From NCBI GenBank assembly GCA_030762935.1, contig CM060897.1, positions 112,898,176 through 112,962,175 on the forward strand: DNA of 64,000 bases. Reading direction: 5' to 3'. The translations under genes were made by a program, and so were the position numbers. This document shows, one piece after another, positions 11,535 through 23,880 of this stretch. The notes under the pieces were generated by a model. That model worked only from the letters and a program-made list of their open reading frames with translations. It was not told the origin of the DNA and made no database searches. Positions within the stretch are counted from its first letter, which is position 1. Each line of letters starts with the position of its first letter. This DNA is from Hymenopus coronatus (lineage: Eukaryota > Arthropoda > Insecta > Mantodea > Hymenopodidae).

Positions 11535-12371
11535 GGTAGTGTGAGCATTATATGGACATACAGCTAACCCAAGAGTGAATTTCTCTGGCTGTAATTTATA
11601 GATAAACGTAAAAAACTCCTGTATAATCTGGATATATGCATGTATGTCTTTTTAAATTTTTATGATTATATATTTTGTAGTTTGTTTGAAAAAAATAACT
11701 TAAAATCGTTTGTTAAATAAATGGCAAAAATTGGACATTTTGTGTTTGTTTCAAAAAAAGTATTTTTGAGATAATTGCAGTTGAAGATAATCGCAGTTAT
11801 TTCAAGCGAAGGTATGAGTGATTGTAGAATTTCATATTCTCCTGCAGTAATTTTTAAATCAATTATTTCTGTCAACTCTCACGGACTGTTTACACTAATT
11901 CCGAGTAATAAATAAATCAAGGGAAAACTGCAAGTTATCGATCCGAGTCTTGCTGCACTCTGCCGCCAAAACAATCTCTATTTCACGGCCGGAAATATGC
12001 TGTTGGTGGGGATGGGGAGACCCAGGCTAAATAATCGATAGTACGGCATGATATCGGGGCAATTTTGAAAATTTTGAAAAATATTATTATACTCACTTTT
12101 TTTAGTTATTAGTGTATATTATATTATTATTGCATTTTCAACTCGAAATACACATAATTATGGCCAATATTTATGATCGAAACCAAATTTCGAATTTTGT
12201 CAATTTTTCACCATAGTATCCCCTTAACTCAGCAAGGACGTGTTAGCAGTGAAAAGGTTAAATGCTCAGTAAACCATATATATTTTGAATCAGAAAGAAT
12301 CATATATTTTTTTTCCTATTAAAAACAGAAAATGTAATTTTTTATCATTTTGCACTACCCACTCTCCTTAA
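11535..12371. other. Unassigned AT-rich interval
   Basis: No coding or repeat signature recognised. The region is AT-rich with short poly-A and poly-T runs. Confidence 0.4.
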
Positions 12372-12700
12372 TTCAACGCCACAGTATTGAATTTTTCGAC
12401 CTGACTCTACCTATCCAACTCCTGTCCTACACACGGCTTTTGTGAAAAAAAATTATATTAAAATAGTTGATCATTCTATGAAACCCGGGACTTACGACAT
12501 TGTAAGTCACCATTGGGATATGTCATCTCAAAATAATTTGAGATCACCTTGTAGTTTACCGGGAAACATGCGAGTCAGTTGAGAAATTTAATGTCATGCC
12601 GGCATATTGCCAGAGCAACCGGCTAGAGATTGGAAGATCCGTGGTTCAAATCCCGGCTATGACATTGAGTTTTTCAGTCTGACTCTACATATCCGAATTA
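12372..12700 (+). mobile_element. tRNA-containing repeat, family S4
   Basis: It has terminal direct repeats: GACCTGACTCTACCTATCCA at 12400 and CAGTCTGACTCTACATATCC at 12677. Between them lie TGACATTGTAAGTC-type sequence, the palindrome CTCAAAATAATTTGAG, GTTTACCGGGAAACATG and a tRNA-like segment with B box GTGGTTCAAATCCCGGC near the right end. The tRNA-like part being distal rather than at the head is unusual for a SINE. Confidence 0.65.
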
Positions 12701-12726
12701 GGAGAGTTGGATTAAACAGGATATGC

Positions 12727-12842
12727 TAATCGAGAGTAACACTAGCAGATACACATTATTACTTGCTTCTTTCTAAGTAGAAGGGAAATAAGGGAATACA
12801 CTACCATAAAGAGACAAAAAAAAAAACGGGTCGCTATGTTAA
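12727..12842 (-). mobile_element. Family H fragment
   Basis: A stretch with TTACTTGCTTCTTTCTAAGT, AGAAGGGAAATAAGGGAAT and GGTCGCTATGTT is in minus orientation. It abuts the foldback copy to its right, which may have landed inside it. Confidence 0.6.
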
Positions 12843-12845
12843 AAA

Positions 12846-13853
12846 ATCTGATGCGTTCCATTCACATGACTTTCTCTACATCTCTGCAGCAAATTATTGT
12901 TAAAAAGCTTATGCTTCTATTTACTTCATGCTAATCGAGAAAAAATTAGCAGAACTAGTCTTATTACTTTCTTCCCTGTAAGTAGAAGGGAAATAAGGGA
13001 GTAACATAGGTTAAAGTGGTAGTCAAAAGCTGGTTGCTATGTGACTGAAGTTCCTTTGTTTGTATGGACACAAATTGACAAATTCTTGTTTGAGAAAAGT
13101 ATAAGTTTTTTCCAAGATGAAACCAAAAACAAGGAATATCTAAAAACGACCAACTCCACGAAAAAAATGTATATAGAATAAATTGTGTGTTTTAAAGTGC
13201 TCTACATTTTTTGTGTGGTAAGTTTTTATCCATCTCTTACGGTTTAGCAGTTATGCAAAATTCATCCAGAATAAAGTAGTCTATTTGTCCTGTAAATATC
13301 TTTAACATACGATATTTTAATCAAAATCGTTAAGGCCATTTTTCAGAAAAACAAAATTTTTGAAAATTTTCCCATGTAAAGGGTAGTTGGGGGTGCGGGA
13401 ATTTTCTTGAAAATCTTTCTGTCGCACCCTTGGAAGATACCAAACTTAAATACCAAGTTTGGTATTCAACGGTCTTTTCGTTACCACACAAAAAATGTAG
13501 AGCACATTAAAACACACAATTTGTTATATACATTCTTTTCGTGAAGTTGATCGTTTTTTAGATATACCTTATTTTTTGTTTCAGCCTTAAAAAACTTATA
13601 CTTTTCTCATACAGGAATTTAACAATTGCTGGCCATACAAACAAAGGAACTTCAGTCACATAGCAACCATATTTTGGCATTACTTTAGCCCATGTGACTC
13701 CCTTTTTTCGTTGTATTTACAGGGAAGCAAATAATAAGACTATTTCTGCTAATTTTTTCTCACTTAGCATGAAGTAAATAGAAGCATAAACTTTTTAACA
13801 AAAATCTGTTGCAGAGATGTAGAGCAAGTCTTGTGAATGGATTACATCGGATT
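12846..13853. mobile_element. Family H foldback (hairpin ends outward)
   Basis: The left part is a minus copy starting at the hairpin end (AAATCTGATGCGTTCCATTC). It runs as far as AAATACCAAGTTTGGTATTC and CGGTCTTTTCGTT at 13482. At 13483 it flips into a plus copy (ACACAAAAAATGTAGAGCAC). That continues to a second hairpin end with CTTGTGAATGGATTACATCG near 13830-13850. No palindrome end exists in this unit. The arms are inverted over about 370 bp. Confidence 0.75.
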
Positions 13854-13896
13854 TTTTTTTTTTTTTACTTGGAGTGCATAGTAAATAAAACTGAAT

Positions 13897-14797
13897 TTAT
13901 TTACTTTCTCTACACGTACTATGTACATAGTATAGAGAGAAGTTATTGTAATGCACCCAAAATTTTGATAGCTAGATTTCACCGGAAATACATGTTTTGG
14001 GTCCCTCTGAATCCAAAAAAAACATTTTTAGAAACATTTTAGTGTGGGTGTATGTGTATGTGTGTGTATGTATGTGTATGTGTGTGTGTCTGTGGGCAAC
14101 ATAGCTAAAAACGAATAGACCATTATATACCAAACTTGGTATTTAAATTTGGTATCTGCCAAGGATGCGACACGAAGATTTTCAAGAAAATCCCCCCATC
14201 CCCAACTATCCTTTACATATAAATTTTTTGAAAATGTTGATGTTCTCAAAAATGGCTCAAACGATTTTGATTAAAATACCATATATTAGGAATACTTACC
14301 TGACAAATAAAAATGTATGTCTTGAATTTTCTGGGAAAAGCCTCTGAAGACTACTTTATTCTGGACGAATTTTACGGAATTTTGCATAACTGCTAAACCG
14401 TAAAAGATGGACAAAAACTTACCATACAAAAATGTAGAGTACGTTAAAACACACAGAATATGTTATATTAATTTTTATTGTGGAGTTGACAGTTTTTGAG
14501 ATATCCCTTGTTTTTGGTTTTAGCTTTGAGAAACTTATACTTTTCTCATACAGGAATTTGTCAACTCCTGTCCATAGAAACAAAGGAACTTCAGTGACAT
14601 AGCAACCCGCTTTTGACTATCACTTTAACCTATGGTACTCCCTTATTTCGCTTCTGCTTACAAGGAAGCAAGTAATAAGATTATTTCTGCTAATTTTTTC
14701 TCTGTTAGCATGAAGTAAACGGAAGCATAAGCTTTTTAACAATACTTTATTGCAGAGATGTAGAGAAAGTCATGTGAATGGAGCACATCAGATTTTT
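13897..14797 (+). mobile_element. Family H copy, full length
   Basis: Left palindrome ACGTACTATGTACATAGTAT, (GT)n core with TATG units (14041-14090), and a typical body. The right end is AGTCATGTGAATGGAGCACA then TCAGATTTTT; the loop base differs but the stem is kept. The canonical length of about 0.9 kb is preserved. Confidence 0.85.
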
Positions 14798-14875
14798 AGT
14801 TGTTGTGGCTGATGTAACTAAAAGTGCTCAAATTCCTTTTTCAGCATGGTTACGATATCATTTTAGTGTGCTAAG

Positions 14876-15985
14876 TGTTTGTCTGTTACGGTTTACCAGC
14901 TAGACAAAGGTAATTTAAAATGAAGTATACAGGAATTATTATCAGAAAATTCAAGATATACATTTAGTTTTAATTAATATATCTTAAATATTTTTGAGAA
15001 ACTCAACATTTTCGAAAAATATTGCATGTAAAAGATAGTTGGGGTGACTGATTTTTCCCAAAAATCTGGAAGATGCTGACCTAAATACCAAGTTTGGTAT
15101 TTAACCGACTTTTCGTTTTTGAGCTATTTTACACATAGATATACGCATGGACATTTTTATAAAAATTTTTTTTTTGGATTCAGGGATCTCAAAACACGCA
15201 TATACGATGAAATCTCTGTATTTAAGATTTTCAAGAAAAGCCCCCACCCAACTACCGTTTAGCGATGGAAAACGGATCTAACGATTTTGATTAACTCGAT
15301 TTAAAATATTTCCATGAAAAACGAAATGTATAGATATCTTGAGTTTTCTGGGAACAAGTATACTTCGGTTCTCTTTACAAGGCCAGCAGTAAAACAAAAT
15401 AGAGATGAAGAACGACTTCCCGTTTGAGAAAGTTTGAGTAGTTTAAAATTGAAAGCAATAGCAAAGAATATGTCGGAAGCGGTTAAGTCTACAAAAATGT
15501 ATTTGACATAAATTGTGTGTTTTAATGAGATCTAAAGTTTTTGTGCAGCAAGTTGTTGTCTATTTCTTATGGTTTACCAGTTAGACTAAAGTCAGAGGTT
15601 TTTAGAGGCTATTACCAGAAAATTCAACATTTAAATTTCATTTGTCATGAAAGTAACTTAAACATATGGTATTTTAATAAAAATCGTTAGAGTCATTTTT
15701 GAGTAAATCAAAAGTTTCGAAAAATTTTCCCTATAAAGAGTATTTGGGGATAGGGGAATTTCCCAAAGATCTTCACGTATTTTCCCTGGATACTGAATTT
15801 AAATGCCAAGTTTGGTATTTTTGTTTTTGAGTTATGCTGCCCACAGATACAGACACGGACTTTTTTTTCTACAAGTGCATTTTTGTTTTCATGCACCCAA
15901 AAACATGTATTGCCGGTTAAATTTCGGTATTAAAGTTTTAGGTGGAATACAATATCTTCGCTATATACTATGTACATGTACATAC
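14876..15985. mobile_element. Mosaic of three family H segments
   Basis: Minus segment 14876-15217, then plus segment about 15219-15360 (GATTTTCAAGAAAAGCCCCC, CTGGGAACAAG), then minus segment 15363-15985. The last ends in the palindrome end (ATATACTATGTACATGTACA). Segment joins fall within the body, so this is rearrangement and not simple nested insertion. Confidence 0.65.
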
Positions 15986-16132
15986 ATGCTGGATACCGAT
16001 ATCTTTCGTTAGATACCAATAATGTACTGTATTGTACAGAATTCGAAGCAGCTGGATACCATTTGTAAAGATGCTGGCTTTCCATAATATTTTTGTTTTA
16101 CAATAGTTTGCTATTGTTATTATTATTATTAT

Positions 16133-16458
16133 TTTAGCGCGGTGGTAGCGCGGCTGCTTGCAAAGCGAGAGATCTGGGTTCGATTCCCGGTACCGGCGTG
16201 GGAAATTTTTCCCCGCTGAGAGACCTGGTTCGGGGTGCACTCAGCCTCGTGAGGTCCCTAGAGGGCCAATGGAGAAGCTACTTGATGGAGAAGTGGCTGC
16301 TCCAGGTCGAGAGGGCCGTATTAACCCGCCGGGAGACTCGAGGCCCTGACCACGTCTCACCCTGCAATACTACACCTCATCTATAGTGCCTGTCCTGGGC
16401 CGATATGGGGGACGCAGCGGCCGAGCGGTAGGGCTATGTGGGCTGTTGCGCAGGAGTT
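16133..16458 (+). mobile_element. tRNA-derived SINE, family S2
   Basis: A box AGCGCGGTGGTAGCGCGGC and B box CTGGGTTCGATTCCCGG lie at the left end. The shared body is CACTCAGCCTCGTGAGGTCC, GAGAAGCTACTTGATGGAGA and GGGGGACGCAGCGGCCGAGC. The 3' end is GGAGTTTATTATTA, a TTA-type tail, inserted next to a (TTA)n tract. Compare 25403-25748. Confidence 0.85.
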
Positions 16459-17293
16459 TATTATTATATTTTAATTTATTTACACCTTAATTTTTCTTTT
16501 TATATTCCATATCCTTGTTTACTGATTTGAATTTGAAATTTTAGTTTTTAGATAAGTTAATTATCTGAAAAAAATTAGGTATATAATAGATAACATTTGT
16601 AATGCTTGTTTTTGGAAATAAATTTAAAGTTTGAATATATGCCCCGGTATAGTTACCTAGGTGCCGCAGTAGCATATTTGGATTTTATTAATTTATTTAT
16701 TTATTTTGTACATACATGCTAGAGAAAGAAAACATAATAACATTTCTAATATGTTTTTCGTGACGAATTCTGATCAATTTATTGAACCAAAACAACAACA
16801 TCAGCGTCACAGAGACTGTCCTGTCAAACAATGCCTGCAAGATGTGAAGGTGTCGAGATTGAAAACCATAAAGGGGTTCTAGAGATGAGGTATTAACTTT
16901 CACCCTTTAACCAACTTCTGGAAAACATGGAGCTACATCTAAACAGCTCAGTGTAATATCCCCCTAGCACCCCCTTCCTCTGCTGCGAACCACCCCAGCG
17001 ATGACAGCGACCAGTTTAATTGTCCAAGTTTGTTCGTGATGTTAGGGGAAGAAAGCAAAGGGGAACTAGGGAACAGAAGAACCAAAGTTTTCTCTTCCTA
17101 ATGCCGTACATTGTGACAAAAATGAAGTTAAAAAGATTCTCTTAGTCAGGAGGCTACAGCTGCTGCTGTTTTAAATGAGGCGCAAAAAGAAAGCAGAAGA
17201 AAACTGAAAGAAACAAGAAATGGATTTTATTCAACTTTATAAAGGTACTTACAACTACACATTGTTTCGAATAAACGAGTCGGCATTTGGAAG
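16459..17293. other. Unassigned interval
   Basis: AT-rich to 16720, then mixed sequence to 17293. No domain or known repeat recognised. Confidence 0.4.
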
Positions 17294-17430
17294 TCTTATG
17301 TGTTTCATTCACATGAATTTCTCTACCTGGTCTATAAACATTCCTAGAATAGATTATTCTTTTATTTACTTCAGGCTAACTGTGATAAACATTAGCAATA
17401 ATTGTCTTATTATTACCCTGCTGCTCAAAA
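17294..17430 (-). mobile_element. Family H hairpin-end fragment
   Basis: A minus-orientation end with ATGTGTTTCATTCACATGAA, TTCTCTACCTGG and GATAAACATTAGCAATAATT, truncated at 17430. Confidence 0.65.
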
Positions 17431-17670
17431 GGTTTACATGTGCTTTATCTTTGTTAATACAAACTCTCACATAACGCACTGTTTATTCTGGGAAGTCGCC
17501 GACCTTTTGCAGTACCGCAATGAGCGCCTCACTTCAGCCACTAGAACTCACAAATGACAGAAAGATGTGGAGTACGCGTGGAGTAAAACACGTCTTATCG
17601 CAGCTTTTGAAACCGACAAGTTAGCCTTTTCAGTAACACGGTAATACTTGCTTCCGTGTATACATAAAAT

Positions 17671-19140
17671 TCTGAGGTGTCCATTAACATGACGTTATCT
17701 ACATCTCTGTAACAAATTATTTTTGTAAAGCTTATTCTTCTATTTACTTCTTGCTAATCTAGATAAACATTAGCAGAAATGGTCTTATTACTTGCTTCCT
17801 TGTAAGTAGAAGGGAAATAAGGGAACACATAGACTAAAGCGATAGCCAAATCTTTTAAAAGCTGTTGCCATGTGATTGAAATCCGTCATTTTGCAGTTGA
17901 CAGAATACCGTATGGGAAAGTTTTAAGTATATTAACATTTGAAACCAATAACAAGAAATATTTAACAAATTGTCAATTTCACTATAAAAATATATATGGA
18001 ATAAATTGTGTGTTTTAACGAGATTTATATTTTTTGTGTATTACATTTTTATCCGTCTCTTACGGTTTACTAGTTATGCAAAACTTATCCAAAATAAAAA
18101 GAACTTTAGAGATAATTGTCAGAAAATTCAAAATATACATTTTATTTGTCATGAAAACATCTTAAATATACGGTATTTTAATCAAAACCGTTGGAGCCAT
18201 TTTTGAGAAAATAAAAATTGTCGAAAATTTTTCCATGTGTTGGATAGTTTGGGGAGGGGGCATTTTCCTCAAAATTTTCGTGTCGCATCTGTGGAAGATG
18301 CTAAACTTAAATACCAATTTGGTGTTTTACCAACTTTTAGTTTTTGAGGTTTCGTGTTCACAGACACACGGACGGGTTTCTAAAAATGTTTTCACTTTCT
18401 CTATGCGTAGTATGTACATAGTGTGTAGAGAAGGTTTTGTGTCCAAAGCAATTAAAAAAATGTCCGTGTGTGTATGCATAGCTCAAAAGCAAAAAGTCCG
18501 TTAAATACCAAACTTGGTATTTAAGTTCAGTATCTTCCAAGGATGCAAGACGAAGATTTTCTAGCCCCCCTTAACTATTCTTTACATGAAAAAGTTTTCG
18601 AAAAATTTGATGTTCTCGAAAATTGCTCTGCCGATTTTGATTATAATATCGTATATTAAATATATTTACATGGCAAAAATTTCGCGAATTTTTTGAGAAT
18701 AGATTATATTCTGAATGAATTTTGCGGAATTTTGCACAACTTGTAAACCGTAAGATATCGACAAAACTTATTTAACTAAAATGCAGAGCTCGTAAAACAC
18801 GCAATTTATGTTGTATACATTTTTTTTTTCGTGGAGTTGCCGTTTTGAGATATTCCTTGCTATTATTTCAGTTTTGAAATAATTATACTTTTCTCATGCG
18901 GGGACTTGTCAATACCTGGCCATGCAAATAAACGGATTTCAATGCCATAGCAACCATATTTTAAAAGATTTGAGTGTCGGTTTAGCCTAGTGTATTCCCT
19001 TCTATTTATAAAGGACTAAGTAATAAGACCGCTTCTGCTAATGATTATCTTGATTACTTGATATGATAGAAGAATAAGCCCATTAGCACTAATCTGTTAC
19101 AGAGCTGCAGGGAAAGTCATGTGAGCACATCAGATTTTTT
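17671..19140. mobile_element. Family H foldback with one complete palindrome end inside
   Basis: A minus copy starts at its hairpin end (CTGAGGTGTCCATTAACATG) and runs to ACAGACACACGGACGGG at 18378. Then a plus copy with its own palindrome (GCGTAGTATGTACATAGTGT) runs to a hairpin end at about 19140 (AGTCATGTGAGCACATCAG, loop shortened). Hairpin ends therefore face outward on both sides, as at 12846-13853 and 58779-59722. Confidence 0.7.
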
Positions 19141-19149
19141 TTTTAATAC

Positions 19150-19545
19150 AGTTGTCCCTAAAATGTGTTCTTCCGGTGAAAAATTTTGAGTGGAGTGCAA
19201 TACCTTCTCTACCTACGTATCGTGTTCTATATAGAGAAAATAAAAACGAATACACCAGGCTAAAACAATAGTCAAATATCTTAAAATCCGTCGCTAATGA
19301 TGCAATTAAATTTCGGTTCTCTTTGCATTACTAGGGATAAAACAAAAGAGATGTTAACTGAATGGCAATTTCACATTTGGGAAACTATTTAAATTTATAA
19401 CAAACAACAGAAATATCTCGGAAATTGGCACAAAATGTACATGATATAAATTGTATTTTTTAACGTGATCTTAATTTTTTTTGCAGTAACTTTATGTGTA
19501 TCTCTAATGGTTAACAGTTATGCAAAAGTAATACAGAAAACTGAA
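19150..19545 (-). mobile_element. Family H fragments, inverted
   Basis: A palindrome-end stub (19150-19252; AGTGGAGTGCAATACCTTCTC is represented at 19191-19211) is followed by a body fragment 19255-19545 in the same orientation but out of order. It is cut by the next copy at 19551. Confidence 0.6.
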
Positions 19546-19550
19546 ATTAA

Positions 19551-20334
19551 TTTTACTTTCTCCACACGTACTATGTACATAGTGTATAGAGAAGGTATTG
19601 CATTCCACCCAAAAATTAGATTTCACCGGAAATACATGTTTTGGGTCCCCTTGAATCCAAAAAGAAAAGCATTTTCAGAGAAAGGTCCGTGTGTGTGTCT
19701 GTGAACAGCATATCTCAAAAACGACAAGACTGTTGAATACCAAGTATTTAAGTTTAATATCTTCCAAGGCTGCGACATGAAGCTTTTCAAGAAAATCCCC
19801 CCAGCCCCAACTACCCTTTACATGGATTTTTTTTCTCGAAAAAAATTCTTTTGATTAAAATATCATATATTTAAGATATTTACCTAACAAATAAAATGTA
19901 TATCTTGAATTTTCTGGTAATAGCCTCTGAAGACTACTTTATTCAGGATGAATTTTACGGATTTTTTTTTATAACTGCTAAACCGTAAGAGATGGACAAA
20001 AACTTACCAAACAAAAAGTGTAGAACACGTTATGTTATATACATTTTTTTCGTGGAGTTGATCGTTTTTGAGATATTCCTTATTTTTGGTTTCAGCTGTA
20101 AAAAAACGTATACCTTTCTCATACAGGAATTTGTCAAACAAAAGAGCTTCAGTCACATAGCAACCACCTGTGGTACTCCCTTATTTCGCTTCTGATTACA
20201 AGGAAGCAAGTAATAAGTCTGTTTTGCTTATTTTTTCTCGATTAACATGAAGTAAATAGCAGCATAAGCTTTTTAACAATAATTTGTTGAGGAGATGTAG
20301 AGAAGGCCATGTGAATGCAACACATCAGATTTTT
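19551..20334 (+). mobile_element. Family H copy with internal deletions
   Basis: Left palindrome ACGTACTATGTACATAGTGT and right hairpin CATGTGAATGCAACACATCAG (in pieces at 20309-20329) are both intact. The loop base is changed to C with the stem preserved. It is shorter than full-length copies because of small body deletions around 19840 and 20040. Confidence 0.8.
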
Positions 20335-20568
20335 CGAAATAATATGTATGGTTTAACCAGGATTGTGTTATTTTTGTAACTATTTTTTTATTGATATATC
20401 TTTTGTTGTTGTTGCTCATCCTTTATAGTCTTTGCTAAATGTTTTTACATAACTTATTTTTACTATATCTATTATAACATATGGTAAAATATTATTTTGT
20501 TATACTCATTATAACATTTTTGTTAAAAATCTCTAAACTTATCATTATGCAAATTCTTCTTTTAAACT

Positions 20569-20877
20569 TCTTGGTATTTAAGTTTGGTATCTTTCAAGGA
20601 TGCAGCACAAAGATTTTCACGAACCTCCCCAACCCCAAATACCCTTTACATATTTTGGAAAATTTTGGAAAATTTTGATTTTCTCAAAAATGGCGCTAAT
20701 GATTTTGATTAAAATCTCTTATATTTAAGATATTTACATGAGAAATAAAATGTATATCCTAAATTTTCTGGGAATAGTCTCTGAAGACAAGTTTATTCTG
20801 GATGTTGCAGCTTTTTAACAATAATTTATTGTAGTCATATAGAAAAAGTCATGTGAATGGAACACATTAAATTTTTT
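20569..20877 (+). mobile_element. Family H deletion derivative
   Basis: It starts at TTGGTATTTAAGTTTGGTA, continues to TTTATTCTGGATG, then jumps to GCAGCTTTTTAACAATAA and ends with CATGTGAATGGAACACATTA. An internal deletion has removed about 400 bp. Confidence 0.7.
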
Positions 20878-20907
20878 GAGGAGTAAACATTTCCGAGATA
20901 TTCCTTA

Positions 20908-21786
20908 TAACTTTCTCTAACCCGTATGCACAATGTATATAGTTGATATAAAAGGTATTGTATTCCATCCAAAAATTAGATACGAGATTTCACCAGAAAT
21001 ATATGTTTTGAGGTTCCCTGAAGCCGAAAAAAGCATTTTTTGAAAAAGGTCTGTGTGTGGTGTGTGTCTGTGAACAGCATAGCTCAAAAATGAAAAGCAG
21101 GTTAAATACATAAATTGTTATTTAATTTCAGTATCTTCCAAGGATGCGACACGAAGAATTTGAAGAAAATATCCCCACCCCGACTACCCTTTACATGGAA
21201 CATTTTTCAAAAAGTTTGATTTTCTCAAAAATGGCTCTATCGATTTTTGATTAAAATATCATATAATGAAAATACTTACATCATAAATAAAATGCATATT
21301 TTGAATTTTCTGGGAATAGTCTCTGAAGACATCCTTATTCTATATGAATTTTGCGAAATTTTGCATAACTGGTAGGTAAACGTAAGAGATAGACAAAAAC
21401 TTAAATTACACAAAATGTAGAGCTCGTTAAAAAACACTATTTGTGCTATATACACTTTTTTGGAGTTGGCTGTTTTTGAGACATTCCTTATTATTGGTTT
21501 CAGTTTTAAAATACTTAAACTTTTCTCTTACGGGAATTTGTCAATTCCTAGTAACACAAACAAAGGAAGTTCAATCACATAGCAACCAGATTTTAAAAGA
21601 TTTGACTATCGTTTTATCCTAGTACTCCCTTATTTCCCTTTTACTTACAAGAAAGCAAGTAATAAGACCATTTCTGGTAATTTATTTCTCGATTAGCTTG
21701 AAGTAAATAGAAGAATAAGCTTTTTAACAATAATTTATTATAGAGATGTAGAGAAAGTAATGTGAATGGAACACATACGATTTTTT
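20908..21786 (+). mobile_element. Family H copy, near full length
   Basis: The left end starts at AACTTTCTCTAACCCGTATG with a decayed palindrome. The sequence just before it (20878-20907, TTTCCGAGATATTCC) is itself family H body, so the copy is probably nested in an older one. The right hairpin is AATGTGAATGGAACACATAC. Confidence 0.75.
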
Positions 21787-22027
21787 ATTTTTTCATCCTG
21801 TTTATGTTAATAGAACGTTTTTCAAGGTAACCACAGAGTGACGAGCTCTTAAAATTTTTACTACATCTTTAGCCCAGTATATTCCTTTATTTCCCTTGAA
21901 CTTATAAAGCATATTTAATAAAATATCTGATAACGTTTATTTTAACTAGCATGAAGATTTTGTACAAATAGTCAATTAATTATTTCTTGTACATTAGTTG
22001 TGTATAGGACAAAAATTGGAAAGTTAG

Positions 22028-22262
22028 AGTTCAGTCTGAAAATCCAATGCTATACCCGGATTTTAACCATGGATCTCCTAGTCTCCGTCCAGTTTCTCTA
22101 ACAACTGAGCTAGCAAGGTAACATGCCAACACAGCATTAAATGCCTCAACTGACTCGTATGTTTCCCGACAAACCACAAGGAGATCTCAAATTCTTTTGA
22201 AATGCATACCCCAATGGCGACTTATAATGTCGTAAGTACTTTAGTCGCAGGATTCACAGTTT
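22028..22262 (-). mobile_element. tRNA-containing repeat, family S4, decayed
   Basis: It reads, on the minus strand, the same order as 12372-12700 and 47560-47905. CAGTCTGAAAATCCAATGCT marks the end. The tRNA-like part has lost its B box (CCCGGATTTTAACCATGG). AACTGACTCGTATGTTTCCC and CTTATAATGTCGTAAGTAC follow. Confidence 0.65.
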
Positions 22263-22304
22263 AATGTCTTCATTAATAAATTGTTTCTTTCATAACTTTT
22301 GTAG

Positions 22305-22376
22305 GAATAGTTTGCTTCAGAATATCTTAGAGAAAGTTATATGACTGTAGCACCTAAGATTTTCTGAAAAACAAAC
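22305..22376 (+). mobile_element. Possible family H hairpin-end stub
   Basis: GAATATCTTAGAGAAAGTTA and ATGACTGTAGCACCTAAGATTTT are spaced like the family H right end, but the hairpin has decayed. Confidence 0.4.
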
Positions 22377-22565
22377 GACTGTAACTCATTATCTGTGAGA
22401 TAACTTCATTGTATGTGAAATTAGGCTAGGATTTTAAGGAACACACAATAAATGTTAATATTTATGACATGTAAGACATTTACAACATTTTATGTGGTAG
22501 ATCTCACGAATTTTTCTACCCATTACTGTTTCACAGGTATTCCTTATATATTAATCGAGAGCTAC

Positions 22566-22664
22566 GTTTTACTTTCTCTAGCAAGTATGAACATACAATG
22601 TACATAGTAGCTAGAGACGGTGTTGTATTCCACCCAAAAATACGATGTCGAGATTTCACTGAGT

Positions 22665-22698
<34 letters not shown>

Positions 22699-22916
22699 CT
22701 TTTTAGAAAAAGATCTGCGTGTGTGTCTGTGGGCAGTATAGCTAAAAAAAAAGAAAAGATCGTTAAATACCAAACTTGGTATTTTTGTATTGTATCTTCC
22801 AAAGATGCAATACGAAGCATCTCAAGAAAATTCCAAACCATAACCTACCCTTTACATGGAAAAAGTTTGATTCTTTTTCTCAAAAATGTCTCTAACGATT
22901 TTGATTAAAATACCAC

Positions 22917-22970
<54 letters not shown>

Positions 22971-23503
22971 GCACAAATAAAAATATATTTTTAATTTGCT
23001 CCGAATAGCCTCTGAAGACCTCTTTATTCTGGATGAATTTGGCTAAATTTTGTATACCTGATAAACTATAAAAGACAGAAAAGAAACTTGCTGAACAAAA
23101 ACTGTAGATCTCGTTAAAACCCATAATTTATTCAGATACGTTTTTCTTATAGAGAGGACTGTTTTCGAAATATTCCTTGTTATTGGTTTAAAATTTTAAA
23201 CTTCGTTAACTCATCTTAGACAGGAAGCCTCCTTTCGTTTCGGCTCTGTAGTTTTACTGCGGCCATGCAGAACGTACCGAGATTCTATTGTTTCACATAG
23301 CGATCAGCTTCTAAAAGATTTGACCATCGCTTTAACCTAGTGTATTCCTTTATTTCCCTTTTGCTCACAAAGAAGCAAGTAATAACACTAATTGTGCCCA
23401 TGTTTATCTGATTAGCATGATGTAGATAAAAAAGTCTTTTGTAAGACTAGATTATATGTGGAACAGCTAGAGAAAGTCATATGAATGGAACACATCAGAT
23501 TTT
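22566..23503 (+). mobile_element. Family H copy with (A)n and (TA)n expansions
   Basis: The palindrome here is CTCTAGCAAGTATG...GTACATAGTAGCTAGAG. The outer stem changed on both sides (CTCTAGC pairs with GCTAGAG), so pairing is kept. An A-run lies at 22668-22695 and a (TA)n tract at 22918-22966. The right end is AGTCATATGAATGGAACACA then TCAGATTTT. Confidence 0.85.
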
Positions 23504-23526
23504 CCGATAGTATAAGAATTCAAACC

Positions 23527-23880
23527 GAGCCAGGTGGCTCAGGCGGTTTTGTCTGTAACTGGTATTCGGGATATCCGGGATTCCTCCCCGAAGACCGCAT
23601 ACTCTGGCCCTCGATTTTTCCGTGGATTTCCTGGGGCACTTAGGCGAATGCTAGGTGCTGTATTTCTACCACGGTTCCTTTCCTTTCATTTCATTTCCCT
23701 CCTTCATCTTTCAGGTCGGCGGCAGGAGTGGATTGAGGCTTTGTATGCAGATGGCGCGGCTGCTCGCTCCGAGTAAACCTCTCTTCTCCTTGGTTGCGCT
23801 GGTTGAGGCTAGATGCCGTTGTAATGTCGTTCTTCTGTCGTACTGGCGCCTGTATAGCCTCCTTGGCGCCATCTAGTGAC
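23527..23880 (+). mobile_element. tRNA-derived SINE, family S3
   Basis: Head with A box CAGGTGGCTCAGGCGGTTTT, a degenerate B box (CCGGGATTCCTCCCCG), then GCGAATGCTAGGTGCTG and CTTTCATTTCATTTCCCTCC. The GCAGATGGCGCGG segment (23750) is shared with the S3 copy at 38270-38545. The right border is uncertain. Confidence 0.6.
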
